Shown here one piece after another: positions 34,344-44,400 of a DNA stretch of 64,000 nt (position 1 is its first letter; each line of letters starts with the position of its first letter). The position numbers and the translations under genes are program-made. Under the pieces are notes generated by a model. That model worked only from the letters and a program-made list of their open reading frames with translations, did not search any database and had not been told where the DNA came from. The DNA comes from Ophiobolus disseminans (taxonomy: Eukaryota; Ascomycota; Dothideomycetes; Pleosporales; Phaeosphaeriaceae): the NCBI GenBank assembly GCA_010093685.1, contig MU006233.1, positions 744,001-808,000 on the forward strand, written 5' to 3'.

Positions 34344-34749
34344 TTTCTTTGGCACGATCTCTTACTTTCTGGCGTTTTGGAGCTCTGGGAGGGACAACTG
34401 CCCGAAGTACAGTCTCGTATGGAATGAGCTAATAGGCGAGCCTGGCGCTACTGGGACAAAACAGCTGAAATAAGCTGCATACCACGTTTCCATTAATCTT
34501 GGCTGACTTACAGCCTACTAGTGTTGTTTCCAAGCGTTCACGAAATCGTCCCCATTTGGTGAAGTTTGCCGCGGCACCGAGGCTTACCCCACCTAACCCC
34601 ACCACGCCATGATTTCATCGCCACGAAAACTCTTCCAGGCCCCTGTGAAGTCCGCAGTAAGCACCTGGCATCAAATTGTGGGCAGATTGTAACGAATCTA
34701 TACGGCTTTACTCACCGTTTCTTCCATGAATCATTCAAGGCTCTTGATT
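34344..34749. other. Intergenic, Sub1 gene to tRNA
   Basis: 406 bp. It contains the 3' end of the Sub1 transcript and the 5' flank of the tRNA. I see nothing else. Confidence 0.4.
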
Positions 34750-34836
34750 GTCTCCTTAGCTCAATTGGGAGAGCGCCAGACTGAAGTCTTCGGTCACTAA
34801 ATCTGGAGGTATCGTGTTCGATCCACGAAGGGGACA
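34750..34836 (+). tRNA. tRNA-Phe (GAA) with a 14-nt intron
   Basis: The cloverleaf can be drawn from the sequence. The 7-bp acceptor stem GTCTCCT pairs with AGGGGAC at 34829-34835 (one G-U), with discriminator A at 34836. The D arm is GCTC...GAGC (34759 onward), the anticodon stem CCAGA/TCTGG, the loop CTGAAGA, and the T arm TCGTG-TTCGATC-CACGA. The anticodon GAA is at 34783-34785. The intron, 34787-34800, sits one base 3' of the anticodon, the canonical nuclear tRNA intron position. The mature length is 73 nt before CCA. Internal A and B boxes match the consensus (TAGCTCAATTGG and GTTCGATCC). Confidence 0.95.
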
Positions 34837-35276
34837 TCCTCGTGCGTAGCTTGCTACGACAATTCGAAATTTATTTTTGCTGTTTTGCGCGCTTGGTTGG
34901 CTTCGCCAGGGCTGCTCCACCATTCTTTTGCAATTTTTGCTCTAGATCGCCTCTGCCGATCCCCCGGGTGGCCTTGCTCACTGATAGTGGCGCAGTCAGC
35001 CTGATGGTCCGAACTTCAATACAAGACTGTATGCCGCCGCGCATTCTGGGGTGGCGCAGACTCTCTTCTATTTTCATGCGCAGGATGCTTCGATTGTCGG
35101 AATTGTTCTTGTCTTCTACACATGGTGGTTCCAGCTGCTGCTGGGCCTATTCCAACCTGATCTAATCTCACGATGTGAGCATGCAGGCCTGTTTTTCTTC
35201 CAGACAATCGAAGACTCTGTTTCTTTCTCCAAGGGGTGAAGTTTGGTTGCCGCCCGCTGCCAAGTACTGCGAGGCT
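34837..35276. other. Intergenic, tRNA to HET gene
   Basis: 440 bp. The HET frame stays open upstream to 35175. Other frames look random. Confidence 0.4.
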
Positions 35277-37017
35277 ATGGAGCTTCCGGTATCGACAGCA
35301 ACTGCCACCACGAAAACAGCACCGCCAACAGACAACTTCTATTCGCCTTCCAATTCCGCGTTCTACTCCCATCGGCCTTACCAATCACTCGATAAGACCT
35401 GTTGCACGATACGACTGCTAAGAGTTACAAAAGACGCCAACGGAGAGCTACAATGCCAACTCGCAGACGGGATACCCATGACAACTGCTTATGACACATA
35501 CACCGCGATCTCGTACTGCGCTGGCGACCCTAAAAACACTCGTTCCGTACTGGTCAACGGCTTATCTTTCAACGCATTCGCTAATCTCGCCATCGCAATC
35601 GAGGAGACCTATAACCACCGTTCGAACGACCACGGAGATGTCGAAGCCGTGCTATGGGCAGACCAGATCTGCATTAATCAAAGTGATGTCACCGAAAGAT
35701 CACATCAAGTTGGCTTCATGCGAGACATCTATGCCAGCGCCCGCGACGTTGCTGTCTGCCTGTCTACAGTGGAGGAGCGCGGTAGCCTCGCTCTGTACTG
35801 GATAGAGGGAATGTACAACAACGACCGAGCGCTTCGAGAAGATCGCCAACCGACACTCTCGGCAGCAAACCGAACCTTTTTCAATCAGCAGGGGAAGTTT
35901 GACGATGACCATATCGAGACGAAGCTGAACGATGCTGAGTTTTCTGAAGGCTTGCGTGACTTTTGGCAAATGATCAGTCAGCCTTGGTGGGAGCGGGCTT
36001 GGGTAGGTCACAGCGTACCAGCAATATCTACAAAACGTACTGACTGGGTGATTTGTGCTCTGATAGGTATACCAAGAGTACGCGGTAGCGCGTAACACCA
36101 CGTTTCTGTATGGAGGTACATCCGCAGACGGACGCTACCTAATGGCTGTGCTACTTGCGCTGCTCAACGATCGAGCCACAATTGTGAGAATACACAAACG
36201 GATGGAGCTTTACAAACACAATTACGATTCAAAACGAGAAAATCACCTCCAACCATCCCTGGGCCTTGAGGCGTTCGTAAAATCAGTCAAGATCGTACTA
36301 TCCGTCTTGAGCCACGACCAGAGCGCGACAGAAGTTCTAACGTTTGCGAGGCTCCTTGTTCATTCCCGAATGTGTGCGGCGAGTGACAAAAGGGACCATG
36401 TCTACGCTTTCATGGGTCTGGCAGAGAATTCCTACGGGGTTACCATCGATTACTGTGGAGAGAACACCTGCGAGGCAGTCTTCACACAATTGACCCGCCA
36501 GATGATAATACATGATGGGGATCTACGCGCTCTCGTGTACGTGGGAGACATTGATCACGTTCGGTCAGCACATCTTCCATCCTGGGTACCCGACTGGTCA
36601 TCCAATGCATGTTACAGCACTCTCCGGACCATGTCCATGAAGTTTCTTGAATCCGAAGCCCGCAGGTTGGGATGGCAACCACACACAACATTCTCGCAAA
36701 ATGGGAACGTGCTCCAGGTATCTGGAATACGTCTGGATATCTTTCACCAAGGGTCTATCCAGGTATGGGAGAGCTGCTCGATCATTGCGCGGACCGCCCA
36801 GGGCCGGAAAGTCCACCTGAGCAGCCAGATTTGCATTAACGACGAACTTTGGTACTTACTTGGAGCATACGCGCCATTCATACTGCGTCCGGATGGTTCC
36901 CACTATGAGTTGGTATACTCAAACATTTTCTATGAGGCGGCCACTCAGTGCGAGGATTGGAAAGAGAAATACGTGGCAGCAATGCAGGAACCACCTGTAC
37001 GAATCTCTATCAAGTAA
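35277..37017 (+). CDS. HET-domain (heterokaryon incompatibility) protein
   Basis: Exons 35277-36002 and 36067-37017 give 558 residues; the GTAGGT...TAG join yields ERAWVYQEYAVA. HET landmarks are YTAISYCAGDP, the strongly conserved LWADQICINQSDVTERSHQV, MRDIYASARDVAVCL, and WWERAWVYQEYAVARN. The C terminus beyond the HET domain carries ASDKRDHVYAFMGLAEN and HLPSWVPDWS, both typical of HET proteins. Family members trigger programmed cell death after non-self fusion, or serve as general defence effectors. The specific partner is unknown. No NACHT or WD40 domain is fused. An earlier in-frame ATG at 35175 would add 34 residues; I prefer 35277, whose N terminus is Thr/Ala-rich as in relatives. Confidence 0.9.
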
Positions 37018-37428
37018 AATCCAGTCGTCGGCTTTCAACAAACCAGTCAGTCGAACAATAGAATGGCATCGTGTGCCGCCTGCCTAGACACCTTTGTCAA
37101 ACGCCGAGCCTGTAATCGAACACACGCACCACATACCGTAGCCCAAGTGCCTTGAGGCTTCGAAGTTGCAGAGATACCAATCAAACCACCTTGCAACGGG
37201 CTGCTGGTCTACAAACAGTAGATGTCCGAGGCACTAAAATCTTCTTACAGTCTAATAGCACTAACATACCACCAGACTTCGCATGTGGGACGAACACGTA
37301 TTGAGCGGTCATGGTTCATATGCTCAAAGGCAAGTACAGGGACATTTCCATATCCTCCACCAAATAGTATCACATTGACTAACATCAATGTAGCACTAAA
37401 CACCAGCTCCTTGGTCCATCCCAGTGCC
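37018..37428. other. Intergenic, convergent HET and GNAT genes
   Basis: 411 bp between two 3' ends. I see no gene. Confidence 0.4.
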
Positions 37429-38155
37429 CTACACTCCATCCACCTTCTTCGCCGGCCTCAACATCGCCTATCGAATCGATTAGTAAATGCCATCCCTTAA
37501 GAGACGGAAAACTCACGATAAACCTCATCTCCTCATCCCCTCCAAACTTCCTCAAATCCAACTCCAGCTCCCCCACAGCCTCAAACCCATGCCTCGCATA
37601 CATCGGCGCCGCTATCAGACTCGCCTCCAAATACGCCACCACGCCCGCCTCGTCCGCTTTCGCGCAGCCCCAGCCCACAAGCATACTCCCCGCTCCCCTG
37701 CGTTCGTGCTGTGGTAACGTAACCAGTGTATCGAGAATATAATGCGGCTGAGTCTCAAGCACCTTCCTCTGATGCACATTGAACAAGTCGTACAATGCCG
37801 TCAACAGCGCGGGATCGCTCTCATCATACGGGTCTAGGTGGTTTACGAGTCCGGCGTCGACCTCGGCCCATGTGCGCTGTTTTGCGTCGGGATTAGTGGG
37901 CTTGACATAGCGCCATCGCGCGCCTGCGACGATTGTGTTGGTGGTTGTGTCGACGCACTTTAGGAAGAGGATGCCTTTGTTTGTGATGCCGTCGCGGATC
38001 TCGGATGTTACTCTGTCGAGCGTTTTCTGGGAGGGTTCGCCGCGCGGGTAGAGGATTTTGTTTACTGTGTTGCGGAAGGTTTCGTGGCGGACGAGCATGT
38101 ATTGTTCTGCCTCGGAGGGAGTGAGGAGGGAAACTTGGAGGGTGGGGTCTGGCAT
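37429..38155 (-). CDS. GNAT-family N-acetyltransferase
   Basis: Exons 38155-37517 and 37467-37429 give 225 residues. The GTGAGT...TAG intron has a TTACTAATC branch site and ends just before GCGATG; the last exon encodes AMLRPAKKVDGV. The GNAT core is visible: KCVDTTTNTIVAGARWRYV (strands 2-3), the acetyl-CoA loop HERRGAGSMLVGWG (Q/RxxGxG type), then AYLEASLIAAPMYARHGFEAVG (motif B). Members transfer an acetyl group from acetyl-CoA to an amine; the substrate cannot be told. Reading through the intron would replace the last 12 residues with 43 others. Confidence 0.87.
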
Positions 38156-38901
38156 AGTTGATAGTAGTCTTGTGTTGAGAGTTGCCTTTTGTAGAGAGTT
38201 TTGCGCTTGGAAGACTTTTGTCGTTGACTTTTGAGAGAGTTGGATGAGTCAATGACCTTGGTGAAAATTAGGCAGGCAGGGTGGAAACAAACAACTCGAG
38301 TTGAGTATTATTTACAAAAGTGTGCAATGGTAGTGGATGGAAATCACCAAAGGTATTTGTTCGTAGCTTGCAGGATTGATGTGTGAGGCACAGTCCCTCT
38401 ATATACTATTGAAATTCTAGATGATTCATATCGTAACGGGTTTCGGAATCGGAGTACACTTCGATCGGCCAATCGGACCATCTCAAGTGACATGTAAAGC
38501 ATTGTTTCTCAAAGCTTTTAGGTTGGGTTGGTAAGGACGAAAGGTGTGAGAATTTATAAGTTGACGGTCGCTGTTAATCTGCCACGCAGGTGTCTTTTGG
38601 AAAGTATCACGTAGACTACTGCGTAGACAAAGGTGCAACGAAAGGGATCTCGGACTTGCAGGAAGTTCTGTCCAATAGTGAATGCTGTCGGTAGGCGACT
38701 AGTGCATGCCACCTGTACTTTCCTGTTGTGGAAGGTATGCGTTGTGGTGTTGATTTCCGTCGTTCGCTTGCCCTTGCCATGTGCGCGCTGTGGAGCGTGG
38801 AGCGTGGCCCGTGCCATGCCTGCAATAATTTTCGCCGACGAGTTCACTTTTCGCAACCCGCAACGAAGAGCAGCGCACGCACGCACGCGCACACGGCAAC
38901 G
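38156..38901. promoter_or_regulatory. Divergent upstream region of GNAT gene and UTP18
   Basis: 746 bp between divergent starts. The UTP18 reading frame remains open upstream to 38728, but that stretch is Arg/His/Cys-rich leader-like sequence and is probably not translated. I see no TATA box. Confidence 0.45.
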
Positions 38902-40929
38902 ATGGCTCCCGTCGCTACTATCCCTCACAAGTCGAACAATCACGAGCGGTACTTACCTGAGAAGTTGAAGGCCACCTTAGACGCAGTTCCGGAATATGAC
39001 CTCGAAGAAAGCGATATAGAGGCTGGCGCGTTACAGCCAGTGAGCGGGTCGAAGGACACGGAATGGGAAGGATTTGGCCAGGAGGAAGAGGGAGACGACA
39101 ATGCGGGGGAGGACGAGAGCAATGAGGACAGCATAGATATCGTCCTGGAACAGAAGAAGCAGGAAACGATAATCTTGCCAAAAGACGCCGAGGAGGAAGA
39201 ACTCGAGCGCATGATCTTCGGAGACTCGGCGGGCTTCCAACAGGGCCTGGAGGACTTCTCGCTCGGTCGCACGGCGGGCGTATACGGTGATCTTTCAGAC
39301 GAGGACCAAGGCGATCAAGACAACTTGGAGAATGTTGCAGACCAAGACCTCTTCTTCTTCGATGCCGGACCAGTGGCCGCGGCTGGCTCGATCGCTGCAC
39401 CTCAAGCGGACGAGTCCGAGGACGAAAACGACAAGCCGGCCTGGGAAGACAGCGACGACGAGCGATTAGTCGTGAGCTTGGCGTCGGTACCACAACTGAA
39501 GAAGCTGCGCGAGACAGTAGACGATGACGTAGTCAATGGGAAGGAGTACTCGCGAAGACTACGCAAGCAGTACGAGAGGCTATACCCGGCGCCCGAGTGG
39601 GCCCTGCACGCGACCGGCAAGGCGAACAAAAAGCGGCGCCGGACAATGGACGAGGACGAGAGTGGCCAAGGTTCTGCGAGCGACATGGACATGGACGAGG
39701 AAGACCTGTCAGTGCAACCCCTGGCTAGGCTTCTGAAAGACGCCGATATCCTGTCGCGCACTGCAAGGGGGCCGGTAAAGAGACGGAAGCTACAAGCTGG
39801 CACTGTCGACATTCAGCGCCTCAAGGATGTCTCGAAGGCAGGACCCGTGAGTATCATGCCACACAGTGAGATAGGTCTTATGCTAATGTGTGGACAGTCC
39901 GCGATAACATCACTGTCGTTCCATCCTTCTTATCCGCTACTGCTCTCATCAGGCCCCAGCTCGACTCTCTACCTGCATCACGTCAATCCGAACCCGCCTA
40001 CCCCGAACCCCCTCCTTACCTCACTTCACATCAAGCGCACCCCTCTCACCACTACCGCCTTCCACCCGTCAGCATCAGATTCCCGCATCTTCTTGAGCGC
40101 CCGACGCCGTTATTTCCATGTCTGGAACATTGCGACGGGCAGGGTCGAGAAAGTATCGCGCATATACGGCCATCAGCACGAACAGCGTACTATGGAATAC
40201 TTCTCACTATCGCCTAATGGGAAATACATGGCTCTACGAGGTTCCTCCAGGAAAGGCGGAGGCGTGATCAATGTTCTGGATGCGAGCACATTACAATGGG
40301 TGACGCAAGCCCGCATCGAGTCAAGAGGCGGTGTTGCCGATTTTGCTTGGTGGGAGAACGGACAGGGTCTGGCTATTGCTGGCAAGAATGGTGAAGTCAC
40401 CGAATGGAGTGTAAATGACGGCGTAATAGGACGATGGAATGACCAGGGCGCTGTGGGCACAACCGTCATCGCATTGGGCGGAAAGAGCGGAAGGGACGGT
40501 CGATTTGGGGGTGATCGATGGGTGGCCATCGGAAGCTCGAGTGGTGTCGTGAACGTTTACGATCGAAGAGCCTGGAGCGAAACAACCACTAACGAGGCAG
40601 TATCGGACGCAAACAACAACATACCTAAAGCCCCGAAGCCGGTACGTTCCCTGCAGAACTTGACAACGCCAACATCACACCTCACCTTTTCGCCGGATGG
40701 ACAGATACTAGCGATGGCTAGTCGATGGAAGAACAATGCCATGAGGTTGGTACACCTTCCATCTGCTACGGTATTCAAGAATTGGCCAACAGAGAAGACA
40801 CCTTTGGGGCGAATCACCTCAGTAGCGTGGGGCAGACCAAGTGAAGAGGACGAGCGAGAGGGAAGTTTTGCGCTCCTGGCTGTGGCTAGTGAAGCTGGTC
40901 ATGTCAGGCTCTGGGAAGTGAGAGCTTGA
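38902..40929 (+). CDS. UTP18: U3 small nucleolar RNA-associated protein 18
   Basis: Exons 38902-39846 and 39898-40929 give 658 residues. The N-terminal half is acidic and charged (EEEELERMIFGDSAGF), with the Utp18-typical WEDSDDERLVVSL and SRRLRKQYERLYPAPEWA followed by the basic KKRRRT. The C-terminal half is a WD40 propeller (SLSFHPSYPLLLSSGPSSTL, YFHVWNIATGRVEK, YFSLSPNGKYMALRGSS, HLTFSPDGQILAMASRWKNN, ending VRLWEVRA). Utp18 is part of the UtpB subcomplex of the small-subunit processome in the nucleolus and helps recruit the exosome cofactor Mtr4 for removal of the 5' external spacer. The 51-bp intron (GTGAGT...CAG) is stop-free and in frame, so retention would insert 17 residues before the propeller. 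Confidence 0.95.
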   Translation: MAPVATIPHKSNNHERYLPEKLKATLDAVPEYDLEESDIEAGALQPVSGSKDTEWEGFGQEEEGDDNAGEDESNEDSIDIVLEQKKQETIILPKDAEEEELERMIFGDSAGFQQGLEDFSLGRTAGVYGDLSDEDQGDQDNLENVADQDLFFFDAGPVAAAGSIAAPQADESEDENDKPAWEDSDDERLVVSLASVPQLKKLRETVDDDVVNGKEYSRRLRKQYERLYPAPEWALHATGKANKKRRRTMDEDESGQGSASDMDMDEEDLSVQPLARLLKDADILSRTARGPVKRRKLQAGTVDIQRLKDVSKAGPVSIMPHSEIGLMLMCGQSAITSLSFHPSYPLLLSSGPSSTLYLHHVNPNPPTPNPLLTSLHIKRTPLTTTAFHPSASDSRIFLSARRRYFHVWNIATGRVEKVSRIYGHQHEQRTMEYFSLSPNGKYMALRGSSRKGGGVINVLDASTLQWVTQARIESRGGVADFAWWENGQGLAIAGKNGEVTEWSVNDGVIGRWNDQGAVGTTVIALGGKSGRDGRFGGDRWVAIGSSSGVVNVYDRRAWSETTTNEAVSDANNNIPKAPKPVRSLQNLTTPTSHLTFSPDGQILAMASRWKNNAMRLVHLPSATVFKNWPTEKTPLGRITSVAWGRPSEEDEREGSFALLAVASEAGHVRLWEVRA

Positions 40930-41416
40930 GGTAGCATGGCAACTGAAGTTTAATTGACACTTATGGAAGGGTATGTGAGTTCCTCTACGTTAGTGATCTG
41001 TGGAATATGTTTTGGATTTCTTGGGTCGCATCTCAATCGCTCTTGCCAAACCCCAAAGACTCTTGCATCGCGACTGCCTGGTCCACATGCAGGGCCGCTT
41101 GCTACCTAGGGCTCCCTGTAGCGGCTTGCGGCAGGAATACCCAAACCACAAACACAACACATCTCTTCCTTCTCTTTCGTGTCGTGCGCAACTCACTGTT
41201 GCTCTACTTCAGTATAGTGCTTTCTTCCACTTCCTCCTGGATACGCAGTAATGGAAGGAAGCATCCCGTCGCCTCATGGTTACGCTGGGCTCGTCGCTCT
41301 CTTGCCTCTTCTCTTCTTTCACCATACCTTTGCAATCGCAACACGCTCCCTGCGCAACAGAATAGCACCAACATATTCGACTTTGCATCATAGCCATACA
41401 TCTTCTCATCCACACC
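40930..41416. other. Intergenic
   Basis: 487 bp. It is the upstream region of the mucin-like gene, with short random frames only. Confidence 0.4.
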
Positions 41417-44400
41417 ATGGGCAGAAACAAGCACAGAAACAAGGGTGTCGGGGCGAGCAACAACAGCAGTACGCGAAACCCAAACAATGCCGTATCTTCA
41501 GGCTCTAGTACTGCAGCATCATCTAGCAGTATCACTAGGTCCTCTTCGCCGATCGGTCCGACGTTCGATGGCACATTGGAGCTGCCAACATCCTCCGATA
41601 CTGCATCACCCGATCGAAAAAAGTCTCCACCGGAAGCCGAGAAGAGAGACTCTGTCATCTCGACGGCCTGGAAAGGACCGGAGGGGCAGTCTGCAAAGCA
41701 GCCGGCGCCTATCAACCGACCGGGCAGGCGACTTAAATCCAGTGGCTGGTGGCCTTGCCGAGTCTACAGATGGGTATGCGAGCTTGTCATTGCTCTCGTC
41801 CGAATGGCGCTGAGCCCCCGGTGGCATGATCTGTTTGTGACACTCCTGTTGAGTGCAATAGTCGCCTTTGCGGGCTACGCTGGCATGGAGCTTCTCCTCC
41901 GCCTGCTGCCGCTTGCCGCTGCTCAGAACACACTCGAACCTGACTGCAGTGTCGTATACGTTACTGTTCCTGGACCGGTCATCACCGTGTCGCTCATCAA
42001 TGCGTCGCCATCGAACCCAGCGAGAGGAACCTTCTACTTCTCCGTCATCAACGGAACGACAGAATGGATGGGTGGCATTGCTCCACCCAGCAAATTCAGC
42101 ACTCTTGTGACGAGAACGCCTGAGATTACACCTGTCATCTCGTCGCTGCCGATAACACCCACTGCTGGCGCTCCCCTGGTCACTATTCCAGCGACTCCAA
42201 CTCCCGGTGTACCCCCTCCTGTGCCTGGCCCGCCACCTCTCGCAACGACATTGACAACTACCTATCTCTCTGGGACTACTTTGGCGACAACCGTCATCAC
42301 ACTTCTGCCGTCGAGCAATGCTTTACCACTACCAGCGTCGTCGCCACTCACTTTCTCGACACCTCCACCGGCGCAACCCTTGCGACCGTGGCCTACCCCG
42401 TCATTGCCGTCGAGTGCTGTGTTGACCAGTACACAAACCTCAACAGGCGGCGAACGGCCCACTACGTCGAACATCGGACCACCTGGACCTCCTCCGCCGC
42501 CTGAAATAGGCTCGGGCCGACCTCCGAGTAGTAGCATCGCATCTCTGCCACCATCGCTACCTCCAGGAGTTTCCACTAGTCTGCCTCCCCCCGGTACTTC
42601 CAGCCTCATAGTGACGATAACGAGTATTGCCTCAGGCGGCCAAATAACAACATTGACCAGGACGACAGCGACGACTCGTGTAGGACCGCCCTCCTCAATG
42701 CCGAACACTCCTGCTCTACCCACCACCTCCAGCGTCGTGGTAACTCTCACCAGCACAGTACCTGGTGGTCCAACTACGATCATCACGACCACTTCGTCGA
42801 CAATTCTTAGTGGGCTGCCTCCAGGACCTCCCATCATTCCTGCGCCACCCGTGACATCGAGCGTGGTGACGACGTTGACCACCACGTTACCCGGCGGTGA
42901 AACTACTACAACGACGTCGACTTCGACAACGACGATCAGTCCACCATCCCTCCCCAATCCGCCTCCGCCTGCGCCACCTACCATTGCCCCGAGTAGTCTG
43001 ATGTCGGCATCGTCAAGTAGCTCGAGTACAACACAAAGCGCTGGGATACCTGTCCCTTTGCCCATTACTTCAACAACTTCTAGCAGTCCTGCGATTACCA
43101 CCGTTCCTTCGACGATTACAAGTACCACAACGCGCATGACCTCCGGCCTGACGACAACTGTGACGCTAGTGTCTACGACATCTATCCCTGTCACCGCCTC
43201 TACATCTTCGTTTGGTAATCCGGCGGTGCCTCCAAGTTTGTCTCGAGGAAGCTCAATGTTATCCTCGGTGAATATTGCTCCGACAACTACAACCACTATC
43301 ACAACGCCTGGTGTCCTTCCGCCATTTTCGTCATCAAGCAGTTTTAATCCGACATCTAGCAGCATATCTTCCCCGACGCCAGCGTCAACTTCAAGCTCTT
43401 CCAGTTTTTCTAACACCCTGGCACCGCCTGTGACCTCCGCGTTGTCTTCGAGTAGTCGCTTGACTTCTTCTTCGTTGTCAACCTTCATAACTTCAAGTTC
43501 TGTTTCGTGGAGTCTGAACATTACGTCGAGATCAAGTGTCTCAAGATCTGAGTCTGGGTTTCTTAGCATTGAGACTGAAACAAGTCTAACATCGTTGTCA
43601 TCATCCCCAGTGAGATCGTCTGGATTCTCATTTCCCTCGGCGTCCACTACCAGCTCATCGCCATCGAGTGCAAGTTCCTCGCGTGGTATCATCACTATCT
43701 CGATCTCGGTGTCCTCGAGCGGTCCGGCTTCCTCAGTGGTTTCACCAGGCAGTACTTCATCGACGAATAGTTTGGTGCCGAGTTCAGCAGCCACCAGCAT
43801 CATAAGCTCTCTTTTATCGTCAACAAGCCCTGCTATCTCATCATCTACCGTACAACCAGTATCGAGTAGTCCTAGCTCATCGCCCATATCGGTCACGATC
43901 CAGACGTCCATACCGACCTCGACTACCAGTCCTCCCGTGTCCACGGTCACCGTAGTGCCAAGCAGTTCGAGTTTGCAAACGTCTCTACTGTCTTCTGCAT
44001 CGACAACACCTGCCGCCTCTACCCCCTCGGTTCCATCAACGTTGAGTACTTCCGGCTCATTGCCTGTTTCAACGGTCATTCAGACTTCTAACACCACTGT
44101 ACCAAGTGGTCCAACTTCGTCAATTGGGGGATCGCCCATCCAGACGCCTACAGGATCCGACTCTATGGTACCGCCTTCTGGCGTCGACACATCTCTGATG
44201 GCACGCGCCCCTGTCACGAGAGTCATCGAATTCAATGGAGAATCTCTCAGCTTCGTCTTTCCGCCGCCGGACATCACGACAACTATGTCCTACTGGTCCG
44301 GGGTATATCCTACAGTGACCGGGCCACTACCATCCGAGCTCCAGACCGTCTTACCTACGACAAGATCCGTCCGGCAAACACCGCTTTCAGCTCCTCCATC

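Noticed and set aside
38728..38901. In-frame upstream extension of UTP18
   Set aside because: The extra residues are Arg/Cys/His-rich and unlike Utp18 N termini; ATG 38902 is in a good context and gives the expected acidic start.
42262..44079. 605-codon minus-strand open frame
   Set aside because: Exact reverse shadow of the Ser/Thr-rich stalk of the mucin-like gene. Its composition follows from complementing the plus-strand codons, and there is no domain.
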